Of a DNA stretch of 64,000 nt, positions 43,655 to 53,088 are shown one piece after another. The position numbers and the translations under genes are program-made. How positions within the stretch are numbered: the first letter of the stretch is position 1; each line of letters begins with the position of its first letter. The stretch covers positions 1-64,000 of the forward strand of contig CAMYAB010000006.1 in NCBI GenBank assembly GCA_947253625.1. The letters run 5' to 3'. Below the pieces are notes generated by a model. It made no database searches. It worked only from the letters and a program-made list of their open reading frames with translations, and had not been told where the DNA came from. The DNA comes from an uncultured Porphyromonadaceae bacterium. Its GTDB lineage: Bacteria; Bacteroidota; Bacteroidia; Bacteroidales; Porphyromonadaceae.

Positions 43655-45616
43655 ATGAAAACGAAAGAAAGGCTATACAACATCTACAAAAAAGGCTACC
43701 TCAACAGTCGCTTGGTACTCATCGCAGACCTCGCACTGGCAGTGCTTACCGGACTATGCTCCATGCTCCTCAGTGGCTACTTCCTTTCGTCCGGGCCATT
43801 TGAGACCGCCAGCCTTACCACCGCCATCACACTATCGGTGGTCACACTTGTCAGCACACTGATATTCAGCCTAGCCTGCCACACCCACAGCCAGCTATTT
43901 CGCTTCTCATCCCTCCGCATTACCCGTGGAATCGAGTGCGTGACACTGATCAACCCACTGATCATCACCCTGGTCACCTGCCTGATACTCCATCTACTCA
44001 GGCGACCTCTGACAGCCAAGCCCACACTCCTCTTCCTGATCCTCTTTTCGGCACTATTCTTCACAGCCTATGTCCTTATGCGGCTATTCATAATCATGAC
44101 CGCCCGATGGATCAAGAGCTTTAGCCCCAAGGCAGTCCGCCAAAAGACACGCATCCTCATCTTCAACGTCCGAGACATCAGCGTCTCAGCTGCCAAACAG
44201 CTCGAGGATAGCCCCTACTTTCACGTAGCGGGATTTTGTACCCGCTCCGAGGGTCAGGGAGAGTACCGCATCGACGGTCGACGAATCTACCACATCTCAG
44301 GCACCGAAGACCTTGCAAAACTCACCCAGGAAAAGGGGATACAGGGGATCATATTCCCGACCAAGCAAGACTTTCTCCGAGAGCGCGAAGACTTCATCTA
44401 CTCCTGTGAATCACTGGGGCTACACACCTACCTCATGCCCGGAGTACAAGAGAGCGATGCCGGCACCATAGCCGCCGAAAGCGTCCAGCGCATCAAGATC
44501 GAAGACCTCCTGATGCGCAACGAGATCCACCACGACAGCAGCGAGATAGCACGCATGTACGACGACAAGGTCGTACTGGTCACCGGAGCCGCCGGCAGTA
44601 TTGGCTCCGAGCTGGTCAAGCAGATCGCCACACTCCCGATCCGGAGACTCATCCTCCTCGACAACGCCGAGACCCCACTGCACAACATCCGACTACACCT
44701 GGAGAAAAACCACCCGGAGCTATCATTCGTACCCTTCATCGGCGATGTACGATCCAAGGAGCGACTGCGCTATGCTTTTGAGAAATTTCACCCCGACATC
44801 GTCCTCCACGCCGCCGCATACAAGCATGTGCCACTCATGGAGGAAAACCCGTGTGAGAGCATCCTCGTCAATATCATAGGCACCCAACACCTGGCAGACC
44901 TCTGCCTGGAGTTTGGTGTGGAAAAGATGGTCATGGTCTCCACCGACAAAGCGGTCAACCCCACCAACGTCATGGGTGCCTGCAAACGCGCCGCTGAGAT
45001 GTACGTACAAAGCCTCGGCAAAGAACTCAAGGAGGGCACACGACAAGGCAAGACCATCTTTGTCACCACACGATTTGGCAACGTCCTTGGTAGCCAAGGC
45101 AGCGTCATCCACCTATTTAGGGAGCAGATCGCCGAAGGTGGCCCCATCACTGTCACCCACCCGGACATCGTCCGATACTTCATGAGCATACCCGAGGCCT
45201 GCAGCCTCATACTCGAGGCCGGCGCAATCGCCACCGAAGCACAGATCTATGTCTTTGACATGGGCACAGAGCACAAAATAGTGGACCTGGCAAACGACAT
45301 GATCCGACTCGCCGGACTCGTACCGGGCAAGGACATCAAGATCAAGTTCACCGGACTGCGCCCCGGCGAAAAACTCTACGAGGAAGTCCTCTCGACCAAA
45401 GAAAACACACTCCCCACCTCGATCGACAAAGTAATGATCGCCCGCATACGCCCCATCGACCACGACCGAATCCTGCCACTCTACGGCAAGATTGAGAGCC
45501 AAGCCCTAGCCAACCAACCCGATGAGGCCGTACGCACCCTCAAGACACTGGTCCCGGAGTACAAAAGCGCCAACAGCCGCTTCGAAGCCCTCGACCACGA
45601 TCAAACCCCCAACTAA
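43655..45616 (+). CDS. Membrane nucleotide-sugar 4,6-dehydratase (CapD/WbpM-like)
   Basis: A 653-residue protein with about four N-terminal membrane segments (residues 18-150), a CoA-binding-like Rossmann region and a C-terminal extended SDR domain. The NAD motif TGAAGSIGSE is near residue 310. The catalytic stretch MVSTDKAVNPTNVMGACKR has the Met-x3-Lys in place of Tyr-x3-Lys, as in WbpM, PglF and CapD 4,6-dehydratases. It most likely acts on UDP-GlcNAc to make a 4-keto-6-deoxy sugar, feeding the aminotransferase at 55.4 kb. This is the last host-like-GC gene before the AT-rich cassette. Confidence 0.88.
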   Translation: MKTKERLYNIYKKGYLNSRLVLIADLALAVLTGLCSMLLSGYFLSSGPFETASLTTAITLSVVTLVSTLIFSLACHTHSQLFRFSSLRITRGIECVTLINPLIITLVTCLILHLLRRPLTAKPTLLFLILFSALFFTAYVLMRLFIIMTARWIKSFSPKAVRQKTRILIFNVRDISVSAAKQLEDSPYFHVAGFCTRSEGQGEYRIDGRRIYHISGTEDLAKLTQEKGIQGIIFPTKQDFLREREDFIYSCESLGLHTYLMPGVQESDAGTIAAESVQRIKIEDLLMRNEIHHDSSEIARMYDDKVVLVTGAAGSIGSELVKQIATLPIRRLILLDNAETPLHNIRLHLEKNHPELSFVPFIGDVRSKERLRYAFEKFHPDIVLHAAAYKHVPLMEENPCESILVNIIGTQHLADLCLEFGVEKMVMVSTDKAVNPTNVMGACKRAAEMYVQSLGKELKEGTRQGKTIFVTTRFGNVLGSQGSVIHLFREQIAEGGPITVTHPDIVRYFMSIPEACSLILEAGAIATEAQIYVFDMGTEHKIVDLANDMIRLAGLVPGKDIKIKFTGLRPGEKLYEEVLSTKENTLPTSIDKVMIARIRPIDHDRILPLYGKIESQALANQPDEAVRTLKTLVPEYKSANSRFEALDHDQTPN

Positions 45617-45721
45617 AAATCAAATTACCCATTCCACCTACCTACAAATCACTACACCATTTAAAAACAAAGACACTTTTCACTTTAAGAAAATTGGAAA
45701 TACTCTTTTATCTATAAATAC

Positions 45722-47248
45722 ATGGCACCTACCAAAACCCACAAAAACTCTAGACGCATAGCCAAGAATACTCTTGTGCTATACATCCGGATGGCATTTG
45801 TAATGTTGGTAGCTCTGTACTCTTCTAGGGTTGTATTGAATGTTTTAGGAGTGGAAGATTTTGGAATCTACAATGTTGTCGGAGGTGTAGTCTTAATGTT
45901 TGGGTTTCTGAATAGCTCTATGGCTTCAGCAACCAATCGTTTTTATTCTTACGAAATAGGCTTAGGCGATGATAACAGATTGAGCAATGTGTTTAGCATG
46001 AGTATCCACTTGCATCTACTTATGGGGATAATATTGGTACTCCTAGCAGAGACGATTGGTTTATGGTTTGTAAAGACACAATTGGTTATTCCCCCCTCCA
46101 GGATTGAAGCTTCAATTATAGTATATCAGTTCTCGGTTTACTCATTTTTCGTCTCAATCATTACAATTCCATTTAGTGCACTATTGATTGCTCACGAACA
46201 AATGGGGCATTACGCATTAATAGGGATCATAGATGTCCTATTAAAACTAATTGTTGTCATTGGGCTAAAGTATGCGAAATACGATTTACTAATTCTATAC
46301 AGTACCCTATTATTTGTGGTAGTTGTTGTCGTATTCTTAATATATCTCCTATATTTTCTATTTAGTTTTAGTACCATAAAGTTTCGTTTTACCTGGGACA
46401 CCTCCCTATTTAATTCGCTCTTCAAGCACTCCGGATGGATGCTATTTGGGACTTCTGCAAACATGTTAAGCTATCAAGGTGTTAACATGCTGATCAATAT
46501 GTTTTTTGGGGTAACAGTCAATGCTGCAAGATCAATAGCCTATCAGATACAGTCTGCCGTAAATTCATTTATCACAAACTTCATGACTGCTATCAATCCC
46601 CAAATAATAAAGCAATATGCAAGAAAGGAAGAAAATGAAATGTATGAGCTCTCATTTAGAGCATCTAGACTTTCATATTTTCTCGTTTTTATTCTTGCTC
46701 TTCCTGTATTGTTGTTGACAAAGGAAATATTGGAACTATGGCTGGTTGATGTCCCTGACATGGCTATAATATTTTCAAAACTTACGATTATTGATCTATT
46801 CTTTACCGTCTTATATGGACCACTTGCAACGATAACACAAGCTACTGGTAGAATAAAACATTATCAAATAGCTATTTCTTTTGTTTTCGTTTCAGCGTTT
46901 TTTTGCACCTACATTGCATTCAAACTCGGAGCCTCCAGCGTATCAGCATTTATAATAGCATTGGCTATGTCCTTTTTAGGATTAGCATTACGGATAATCA
47001 TCTTAGACAAGAGCTACAAATTTCCGACTGGCCAGTATTTGAAAAGAGTAATTATCCCTATTATTTTTGTTAGTTTGGTGTCTGTTCCGGCTCCCCTTGT
47101 TTTCCGTCACTATTCGGGCGAAAGAGCAATTGATAATTTATTCGTACTATTAGTCTCATTTTTATCAACAATACTTTCAATCTGGTTTGTTGGCATTGAA
47201 AAGTCGGAAAGAACATATTTTATTCAGTTAGTAAGAAGAACGATATGA
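45722..47248 (+). CDS. Polysaccharide flippase (Wzx-like)
   Basis: A 508-residue polytopic membrane protein of the MATE/MOP group with about 12-14 membrane segments. The start (RIAKNTLVLYIRMAFVMLVALYSSRVVLNVLG) and the early motif EDFGIYNVVGGVV are typical of Wzx-type flippases that move lipid-linked repeat units across the inner membrane. It overlaps the next gene by 4 bp (ATGA). Base composition becomes markedly AT-rich here compared with the genes before it. The family is clear; the substrate is the repeat unit of this locus. Confidence 0.88.
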   Translation: MAPTKTHKNSRRIAKNTLVLYIRMAFVMLVALYSSRVVLNVLGVEDFGIYNVVGGVVLMFGFLNSSMASATNRFYSYEIGLGDDNRLSNVFSMSIHLHLLMGIILVLLAETIGLWFVKTQLVIPPSRIEASIIVYQFSVYSFFVSIITIPFSALLIAHEQMGHYALIGIIDVLLKLIVVIGLKYAKYDLLILYSTLLFVVVVVVFLIYLLYFLFSFSTIKFRFTWDTSLFNSLFKHSGWMLFGTSANMLSYQGVNMLINMFFGVTVNAARSIAYQIQSAVNSFITNFMTAINPQIIKQYARKEENEMYELSFRASRLSYFLVFILALPVLLLTKEILELWLVDVPDMAIIFSKLTIIDLFFTVLYGPLATITQATGRIKHYQIAISFVFVSAFFCTYIAFKLGASSVSAFIIALAMSFLGLALRIIILDKSYKFPTGQYLKRVIIPIIFVSLVSVPAPLVFRHYSGERAIDNLFVLLVSFLSTILSIWFVGIEKSERTYFIQLVRRTI

Positions 47249-48441
47249 TAACTATAGGAGTTCCGTACGTCATTGACCAATTTGCAAAATCTAGGCTAGT
47301 AGCAGAGATTAACATTAATGGAGTAGTCACCGAAGTTTGGTTCGAAGTAGATCAAGAATATAGAGAATACCTTACGTGGGAGCGTTCTGATGCTTTCGTG
47401 ATTGGAATTCTCCACTACGCCATGTGTCATGGTCACGATATCACCTGTAAGCAGTGTCTTAGTGAGGAACTGTACTACCAAATTGATACTTATCTAATTG
47501 ATGCAATGGTAAGCGAAAGTCCCAAACTGTACCGCACTCGTATTTTTGCAGATGTAGACAGCAATAGTTTGCCATGTGCAAATGCTGTTGGAACCGGTAT
47601 TTCATGCGGAATAGATTCTTTTCATGCCGTAGCATGCCACAGCGACTCAATATTTTCAAAACGTAATATTACTCATTTAGCTTTTAATAACGTTGGCTCA
47701 CATGGTTGCGAAGAAAAAGCCAAAGTACTATACGAAGGAAGAAAGAATTTAGCAAAACGTTTTGCAGAAGAATACAACTACAAGTTTATCTTATCAAATT
47801 CAAACATCCATGAAGTCATAATACAAAGCCACTTTTTTACACATACCTTTACTAGTTGCTTCGCCATATATTGCCTTCAAAAACTGTACTCAGTCTACTA
47901 TTATGCATCAGGCAGTACCATCAACGAATTTTCGCTAAAAAACCTCGATAGATCAGACTCATGCCACTATGAACTTCTGATTTTTTATTGCTTTTCACAG
48001 AGAAACCTCAAATTATACTCAGAGGGGGCTAATTCAACAAGGTTAGAAAAGACGAGACAAGTACAAAAGTTTGCACCCTCATTCAAGTACCTAAATGTCT
48101 GTTTGAACACCGTAGATAATTGTGGCAAGTGTAATAAGTGCATTCGTACACTCTTAGCCTTAGATTCTTTAGATGCACTTAATAAATACGAATCTGTATT
48201 TGATATCCCATACTACAAAGAGCACAAACAATGGTATTATAAGCACTTGATTGCAGAAACCATCACCCGAAATCCTATGTTCAAGGGCGTTTATCATCCT
48301 CTGAGGAAAAGGATAAGATTGTCAACGTATATTGTTGGTTTTTTCTTAGCTTTGGAGCATATGGGAAGACTATTTGTTTCGACTCACTTCAGTAGCAAGA
48401 CAAAAAAAAGAATCAAACGGCTCATTGGGTATTCCGAATAA
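47245..48441 (+). CDS. QueC-like PP-loop ATPase with Cys cluster, function unknown
   Basis: A 398-residue protein not recognised as a named enzyme. A PP-loop-like motif SCGIDS at 120-125 (canonical SGGxDS) suggests ATP pyrophosphatase chemistry. A C-terminal cysteine set Cys286, Cys293, Cys296, Cys299 (VDNCGKCNKC) recalls the zinc site of QueC, the 7-cyano-7-deazaguanine synthase. Unlike QueC it is nearly twice as long and sits inside a capsule cassette, coupled by a 4-bp overlap to the flippase gene and 17 bp before the FrhB-like gene. A role in modifying a sugar, perhaps amide or thiol chemistry, is inference. Mapping of PP-loop and Cys site is by eye. Confidence 0.6.
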   Translation: MITIGVPYVIDQFAKSRLVAEININGVVTEVWFEVDQEYREYLTWERSDAFVIGILHYAMCHGHDITCKQCLSEELYYQIDTYLIDAMVSESPKLYRTRIFADVDSNSLPCANAVGTGISCGIDSFHAVACHSDSIFSKRNITHLAFNNVGSHGCEEKAKVLYEGRKNLAKRFAEEYNYKFILSNSNIHEVIIQSHFFTHTFTSCFAIYCLQKLYSVYYYASGSTINEFSLKNLDRSDSCHYELLIFYCFSQRNLKLYSEGANSTRLEKTRQVQKFAPSFKYLNVCLNTVDNCGKCNKCIRTLLALDSLDALNKYESVFDIPYYKEHKQWYYKHLIAETITRNPMFKGVYHPLRKRIRLSTYIVGFFLALEHMGRLFVSTHFSSKTKKRIKRLIGYSE

Positions 48442-48458
48442 ATTTTGGGGGAGTAAAT

Positions 48459-49832
48459 ATGTCCATTAATAAAATTAGTCAAATACTCAACTCCGACCTA
48501 TGCACCGGCTGTGGAGCATGTACTACACTGAATTCTAAGGGTCTACAGATGAATTGGGATGAGTATGGCTTTCTTATTCCAAAGACTACCGATGAGTACA
48601 AATACATGGGGGAAGAAAAAGTTTGTCCATTCAACATCAATCCCGAGAATAGTGTTCGAACGGAAGACGAAATTGCAGAGTTGTTTCTCACTACAGCACC
48701 CAAGTATGACAAGGAAGTAGGAAGGTACGTCAATACTTATGTTGGCTATTCTGATAAGTACAGGATGACCTCTTCATCCGGCGGATTAGCAACATACATT
48801 GCCGAGCAACTTTTGATAAGAGGCGAAGTAGATGCCGTTGCGATGGTACAGTCTACTGACCACACACCAGATCGGTTTGACTTTAGGTTAATCACGAATC
48901 CTGAAGACCTTACAAAAGGCTCCAAAACAAAATATTACCCCGTGACCTATGCCAGGATACTGGAGGAAATCAAGGTATTTCCAGGTCGAGTAGCAATCTC
49001 AGGCGTGGGTTGTTTCATCAAAGCAATTAGGCTACTTCAGTATTACGAGCCACTATTCAGGGACAAAATAGTATTCACTATTGGTATCATCTGTGGAGGT
49101 ATTAAAAGTGCTTTTTTCTCAGACTACCTAGCCCAAAAGGCTGGCTGCAAAGATGAATACAGGAACCCGGAATTTAGGGTAAAAAGCCATGACAATAATA
49201 ACGCTTTAGACTACTCATATGCCTGTACCGATGCAGAATCTGCCCAAGTCCATCTCCTCAGAATGAGAACGGTTGGTGACATGTGGGGATCGGGATACTT
49301 CAAGGCCAATGCATGCGACTTTTGTGATGATGTAACAACAGAGTTAGCAGATGTTTCTCTAGGGGATGCATGGCTGCCTGAATACCAGCAAGATGACAAT
49401 GGTCATAATGTAATTGTCACTAGGAGCAAAACTGCAGATGACATTGTCCAAGAGGGGATTAAGAGTGGAGACTTAGTTGCAACCGAGCTTAAGTTCGATC
49501 GCTTCCTACGTTCCCAGAGAGGTAGTTTCAACCACAGACACAAAGGGCTAAAGTATAGAGTTGAAAAAGCCAAGGAAAAAGGGCTTCTTGTTCCGCCGAA
49601 ACGACATGCAAACAAAGATATTGGAATACTGTTTAAGAACGTCCAAAGTAAGAGACAGCTTACACGATCCAAAAGTCTGTCGATATGGAAAGAAACAAGG
49701 AACGCATCTGACTTCGATGCAAACTGTGAGAGATACCGAAAATCTCTTCGCTTTGCTACCGAACTATACCACATTGACCGACTGCCTTCAAGAATACTGA
49801 ACAAAGTGAGATCTTCACTCGGCACAAAATAA
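48459..49832 (+). CDS. FrhB-like iron-sulfur protein of the capsule cassette
   Basis: A 457-residue protein of the coenzyme F420 hydrogenase/dehydrogenase beta-subunit family. The N-terminus has a ferredoxin-type cluster (CTGCGAC, Cys15, 18, 21 with Cys56 in VCPFN). The mid-region MTSSSGGLATYIAEQ and the later CDFCDD...ELADVSLGDAW are typical of the family. Members next to polysaccharide pyruvyl transferases are common in capsule loci, but their reaction is not established. F420 itself is not expected in Bacteroidetes, so an alternative flavin-linked redox role is likely. Starts 17 bp after the PP-loop gene and ends 25 bp before the pyruvyl transferase. Confidence 0.8.
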   Translation: MSINKISQILNSDLCTGCGACTTLNSKGLQMNWDEYGFLIPKTTDEYKYMGEEKVCPFNINPENSVRTEDEIAELFLTTAPKYDKEVGRYVNTYVGYSDKYRMTSSSGGLATYIAEQLLIRGEVDAVAMVQSTDHTPDRFDFRLITNPEDLTKGSKTKYYPVTYARILEEIKVFPGRVAISGVGCFIKAIRLLQYYEPLFRDKIVFTIGIICGGIKSAFFSDYLAQKAGCKDEYRNPEFRVKSHDNNNALDYSYACTDAESAQVHLLRMRTVGDMWGSGYFKANACDFCDDVTTELADVSLGDAWLPEYQQDDNGHNVIVTRSKTADDIVQEGIKSGDLVATELKFDRFLRSQRGSFNHRHKGLKYRVEKAKEKGLLVPPKRHANKDIGILFKNVQSKRQLTRSKSLSIWKETRNASDFDANCERYRKSLRFATELYHIDRLPSRILNKVRSSLGTK

Positions 49833-49857
49833 GAAAACGAAACACACTAGATTATCA

Positions 49858-51009
49858 ATGGCGAAGGTAGGCATATTAACGCAACCATTAGGAAGCAATT
49901 ACGGTGGCATTCTGCAAGCATTTGCTCTGCAGCATACACTACGTGAGATGGGACACGATCCAATTGTGCTCAATAGGACTCGTCCATGGTATTTCAAAGC
50001 AGCCTATTGGGGTTGGGGTGGTCTCAACTATGTTTTAGGACGTCGTCCTAAATTCAGGATGTCGCCAAATGCAGAAGAGCTTGCGGTAATTACTCAACAC
50101 ACCTCACGCTTTATACAAGAACATATCTCTATAACAAAGCCAATAGCAAGTACCAGGGGACTTAAGGAAGCAGTAAAAGAAGAGAAGCTGGATGCAGTCA
50201 TCGTCGGGAGCGATCAAGTATGGAGAAAGGCCTACTCCCCCTGTATGTCCAATTATTTCTTAGACTTTTTATCTGAGGATGATAAGATTAAGAAGATCGC
50301 TTACGCCGCTTCTTTCGGCATTGATGAATGGGAGTTTGGAAAGAAAGAGACGGAGTACTACAGTATGTTGGCAAAAGAGTTTGATGCGATAAGTGTCCGA
50401 GAAGACTCCGCAGTAAAACTCTGTAGAGATTATCTGGATGTAGAAGCGAAGCACGTCTTGGATCCTACTATGCTTATAGATAGGACGGTTTATGAAGATC
50501 TTGCAGCCTCTTCAAATACCCAACCTAATGAAGGTAGTCTATTTTGCTACGTACTAGATCGAACACCCGAAAAGATGTCTTTGGTAGATAAAGTAGCAAA
50601 AGAAAAATCACTGATTCCTTTTGAACTCCTACCCCAAAAGACATTCGCAGAGATACGGTCGGTTAAAGAACTAGATGAATGTGTACTACTACCTGTAGAG
50701 CAATGGTTGAGGAGCTTTGTAGACGCTGAGTTTGTCATCACAGACTCTTTCCATGGCACCGTATTTTCCATCCTCTTCAACAAGCCATTTCTAGCAATCG
50801 GAAATATAAGTAGAGGCACCTGTCGTTTTAATTCTCTACTGAATGATTTCAGCCTAAAAGACAGATTATTAAAGTCGAATATTGATACATCATTAATCAT
50901 GAATACCACCAGTAATATAGACTGGTTTCAAACTAATTTCCACCTAAGAAGCAGACTAGTAGCTTCAAAAAAATATATAGATTTAGAAGGGAACACCCAT
51001 GATGTCTAA
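49858..51009 (+). CDS. Polysaccharide pyruvyl transferase family protein
   Basis: A 383-residue cytosolic protein of the CsaB/WcaK-type pyruvyl transferase fold. Recognisable motifs are NYGGILQAFALQHTLREMGH at the start, VGSDQVWRKAY near 120, and ITDSFHGTVFSILFNKPFL near 296. The family adds pyruvate ketals to polysaccharide sugars, or serves related two-domain transfers. Together with the FrhB-like gene before it, it forms a frequent pair of unknown joint function. Overlaps the next glycosyltransferase gene by 11 bp. Confidence 0.85.
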   Translation: MAKVGILTQPLGSNYGGILQAFALQHTLREMGHDPIVLNRTRPWYFKAAYWGWGGLNYVLGRRPKFRMSPNAEELAVITQHTSRFIQEHISITKPIASTRGLKEAVKEEKLDAVIVGSDQVWRKAYSPCMSNYFLDFLSEDDKIKKIAYAASFGIDEWEFGKKETEYYSMLAKEFDAISVREDSAVKLCRDYLDVEAKHVLDPTMLIDRTVYEDLAASSNTQPNEGSLFCYVLDRTPEKMSLVDKVAKEKSLIPFELLPQKTFAEIRSVKELDECVLLPVEQWLRSFVDAEFVITDSFHGTVFSILFNKPFLAIGNISRGTCRFNSLLNDFSLKDRLLKSNIDTSLIMNTTSNIDWFQTNFHLRSRLVASKKYIDLEGNTHDV

Positions 51010-51808
51010 TAATTCTCCTAGAATATCTGTTGTTATTCCATTGTACAACAAAGAAAAAACCATCAAGAAAACAATAGAGTCTGTCTTAAGGCAGACCTCT
51101 ACAGATTTCGAACTAGTGATTGTCAATGATGGATCAACAGACAAGAGCGTTGATATTGTCAGAGAAATAGATGATTCAAAAATTAGATTGATTAACAAAC
51201 CCAATGGAGGTGTTTCATCCGCTAGGAATAGAGGCATTATAGAGGCAAAGTCTAACTATATCGCATTCCTTGACGCAGATGATCATTGGCGACCTAACCA
51301 TCTAGCTGAGATCAATTCTTTGATAAATGAGTATGGAAATAGTTGTCGTGTATTCACCACAAATTTCGCTCGAAGATTCCCAGACGGAGAAACATTTGTC
51401 AATCGAAACGATTTAAAAAAGGGACGTATTCACAATTACTTCAAAATGGTCAGCAAGGGTGCTGTCATCCATAGTTCTTGCGTTACAATTGAGAAAAATA
51501 CACTGTTGAGCATAGGATTATTCAATGAAAAATATACACATGGTGAAGATATTGATCTCTGGAATAGATTAGGACGTAAATACGGGGTCGCCTATTCTCC
51601 AGAAGTTACATCCATATATTCTATTACTAATGAAGGAAGTGTTCTTACTATGAATTACAAACGAGAATCAGCTAAAGATGCACTAAAAGGGGTGTCACCA
51701 AACTTTTATGATATCTTTTTATCGACAAAGCGATTTGTATACTATTGGATTAAGAGGGTGATCAAATACCAGCCGAAAGTAACAAAAAGGGGATTAATTC
51801 ACTATTAA
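50999..51808 (+). CDS. GT2-family glycosyltransferase
   Basis: A 269-residue inverting glycosyltransferase. The fold start PRISVVIPLYNKEKTIKKTI, the UDP-sugar-binding NDGSTD, the conserved NGGVSSARNRGI and the DxD-type FLDADDHW are all present. A later acidic GEDIDLWNRLG fits the catalytic base region. It would add one sugar of the repeat unit; specificity is not predictable. It overlaps the pyruvyl transferase gene by 11 bp, indicating coupled translation. Confidence 0.92.
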   Translation: MMSNNSPRISVVIPLYNKEKTIKKTIESVLRQTSTDFELVIVNDGSTDKSVDIVREIDDSKIRLINKPNGGVSSARNRGIIEAKSNYIAFLDADDHWRPNHLAEINSLINEYGNSCRVFTTNFARRFPDGETFVNRNDLKKGRIHNYFKMVSKGAVIHSSCVTIEKNTLLSIGLFNEKYTHGEDIDLWNRLGRKYGVAYSPEVTSIYSITNEGSVLTMNYKRESAKDALKGVSPNFYDIFLSTKRFVYYWIKRVIKYQPKVTKRGLIHY

Positions 51809-51852
51809 AAACGCCTCTTCTAAAACTATTCTTTACGCAGTCCGGATTAAAC

Positions 51853-53007
51853 ATGGCTACTATAAAGCTAAGTCATTTGAAATTTAAAACGTCATTAACC
51901 GCACTTACGGTTGGATTACTGCTCCTTCAATACCACCTATCCTCAAGTGGATCACTACAAATATCTCAGCTTTTTCTACTAGTTTTTGCGTTACTGTCGT
52001 GTAAGTCTTTATTTTTAAATTATAGACGAATTCCTTCATCAATTCGCATATACTTTATCTTGTTTAGCGTATATGCTTTAATTGTTAACTCTATCCAATA
52101 TTTTATTCATGCAGAAGATTCCTTGTTAAAATCTAATCTATACATACTATACAATGCAATAGTATTCTTCTCTTTAGCAACATTTTACCTGAATTATTTA
52201 CGGCAATTCTCAATTTGGAACACAATTTTATGGTCATTACTAATCGCGTTGCTAGCCGCTGTTGTCCAACACTTCATAGGACTAGGCCGTTATGACTTTG
52301 CTCCAAGATACAACGGTTTTTTTAACGATCCCAATCAAATGGCATTTTGGGGGCTATGTTCATTCGGGATTATTTCTTTGTTAGCGAAAAATCTGAAAAT
52401 TGTAATAGTGGCTTTTGTAGCAGTATTCATTGTTTGTATGATTACAATGTCAAGATCTTCACTTCTTGGCATTGCACCTATGATGGTGGGGGTTTTGTTT
52501 AAACTTGAAAAAGCAATCTACAAATCAAAGTTTTTCATTCCTATAACTTTGGTGTTGTCAGGATTTGCTTTGTTTTTTTTCTCAACGGAACATAAAGTGA
52601 AACTATCCGAGAATAGTTCGTATTTCATTGAACGTGTTAAAACGACGGATGTTCAAGATCAAAAAGAGGTACGAGGGTATAATTTACTTTCAGAATATCC
52701 AGAACAACTCATTTTTGGAGCAGGACAAGGCGATATGAAAAGATTTAACCGAGATAGAGAAATACACTCCACATGGCATGGGATACTTTTTTACTATGGA
52801 ATCCCCGGCCTCGCCTTTTTCTTGCTTTTCCTGTATAATTTGTACAGGAGACTAACGGTCTCTGAAACATTGATTAGTATCGGACCTCTTTTATATAGCT
52901 TCACAACCTACGGAGCAAGGACGCCTTTGTTTTATATTTTCTTAGCCTGCATATTTATCAGCACGTATCAAAGAGGGTACTATCATCGACACATAGTGCA
53001 CCAATAG
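51853..53007 (+). CDS. O-antigen/capsule polymerase (Wzy-like)
   Basis: A 384-residue polytopic membrane protein with about ten membrane segments. The Wzy_C/O-antigen-ligase-type motif region includes YNGFFNDPNQMAFWG, MSRSSLLG and the periplasmic loop ending HSTWHGILFYYGIPG. It fits the polymerase that joins repeat units in the Wzx/Wzy pathway; WaaL-type ligase is the alternative, less likely inside a cassette that also has Wzx and Wzc. AT-rich like its neighbours. The next gene starts 81 bp on. Confidence 0.82.
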   Translation: MATIKLSHLKFKTSLTALTVGLLLLQYHLSSSGSLQISQLFLLVFALLSCKSLFLNYRRIPSSIRIYFILFSVYALIVNSIQYFIHAEDSLLKSNLYILYNAIVFFSLATFYLNYLRQFSIWNTILWSLLIALLAAVVQHFIGLGRYDFAPRYNGFFNDPNQMAFWGLCSFGIISLLAKNLKIVIVAFVAVFIVCMITMSRSSLLGIAPMMVGVLFKLEKAIYKSKFFIPITLVLSGFALFFFSTEHKVKLSENSSYFIERVKTTDVQDQKEVRGYNLLSEYPEQLIFGAGQGDMKRFNRDREIHSTWHGILFYYGIPGLAFFLLFLYNLYRRLTVSETLISIGPLLYSFTTYGARTPLFYIFLACIFISTYQRGYYHRHIVHQ

Positions 53008-53088
53008 CATCACGATACGACATTAGGCGCATTTTCCACATAGACTTTACATTAGTCACACTACACATCAAAACTAGACATCTCGATC

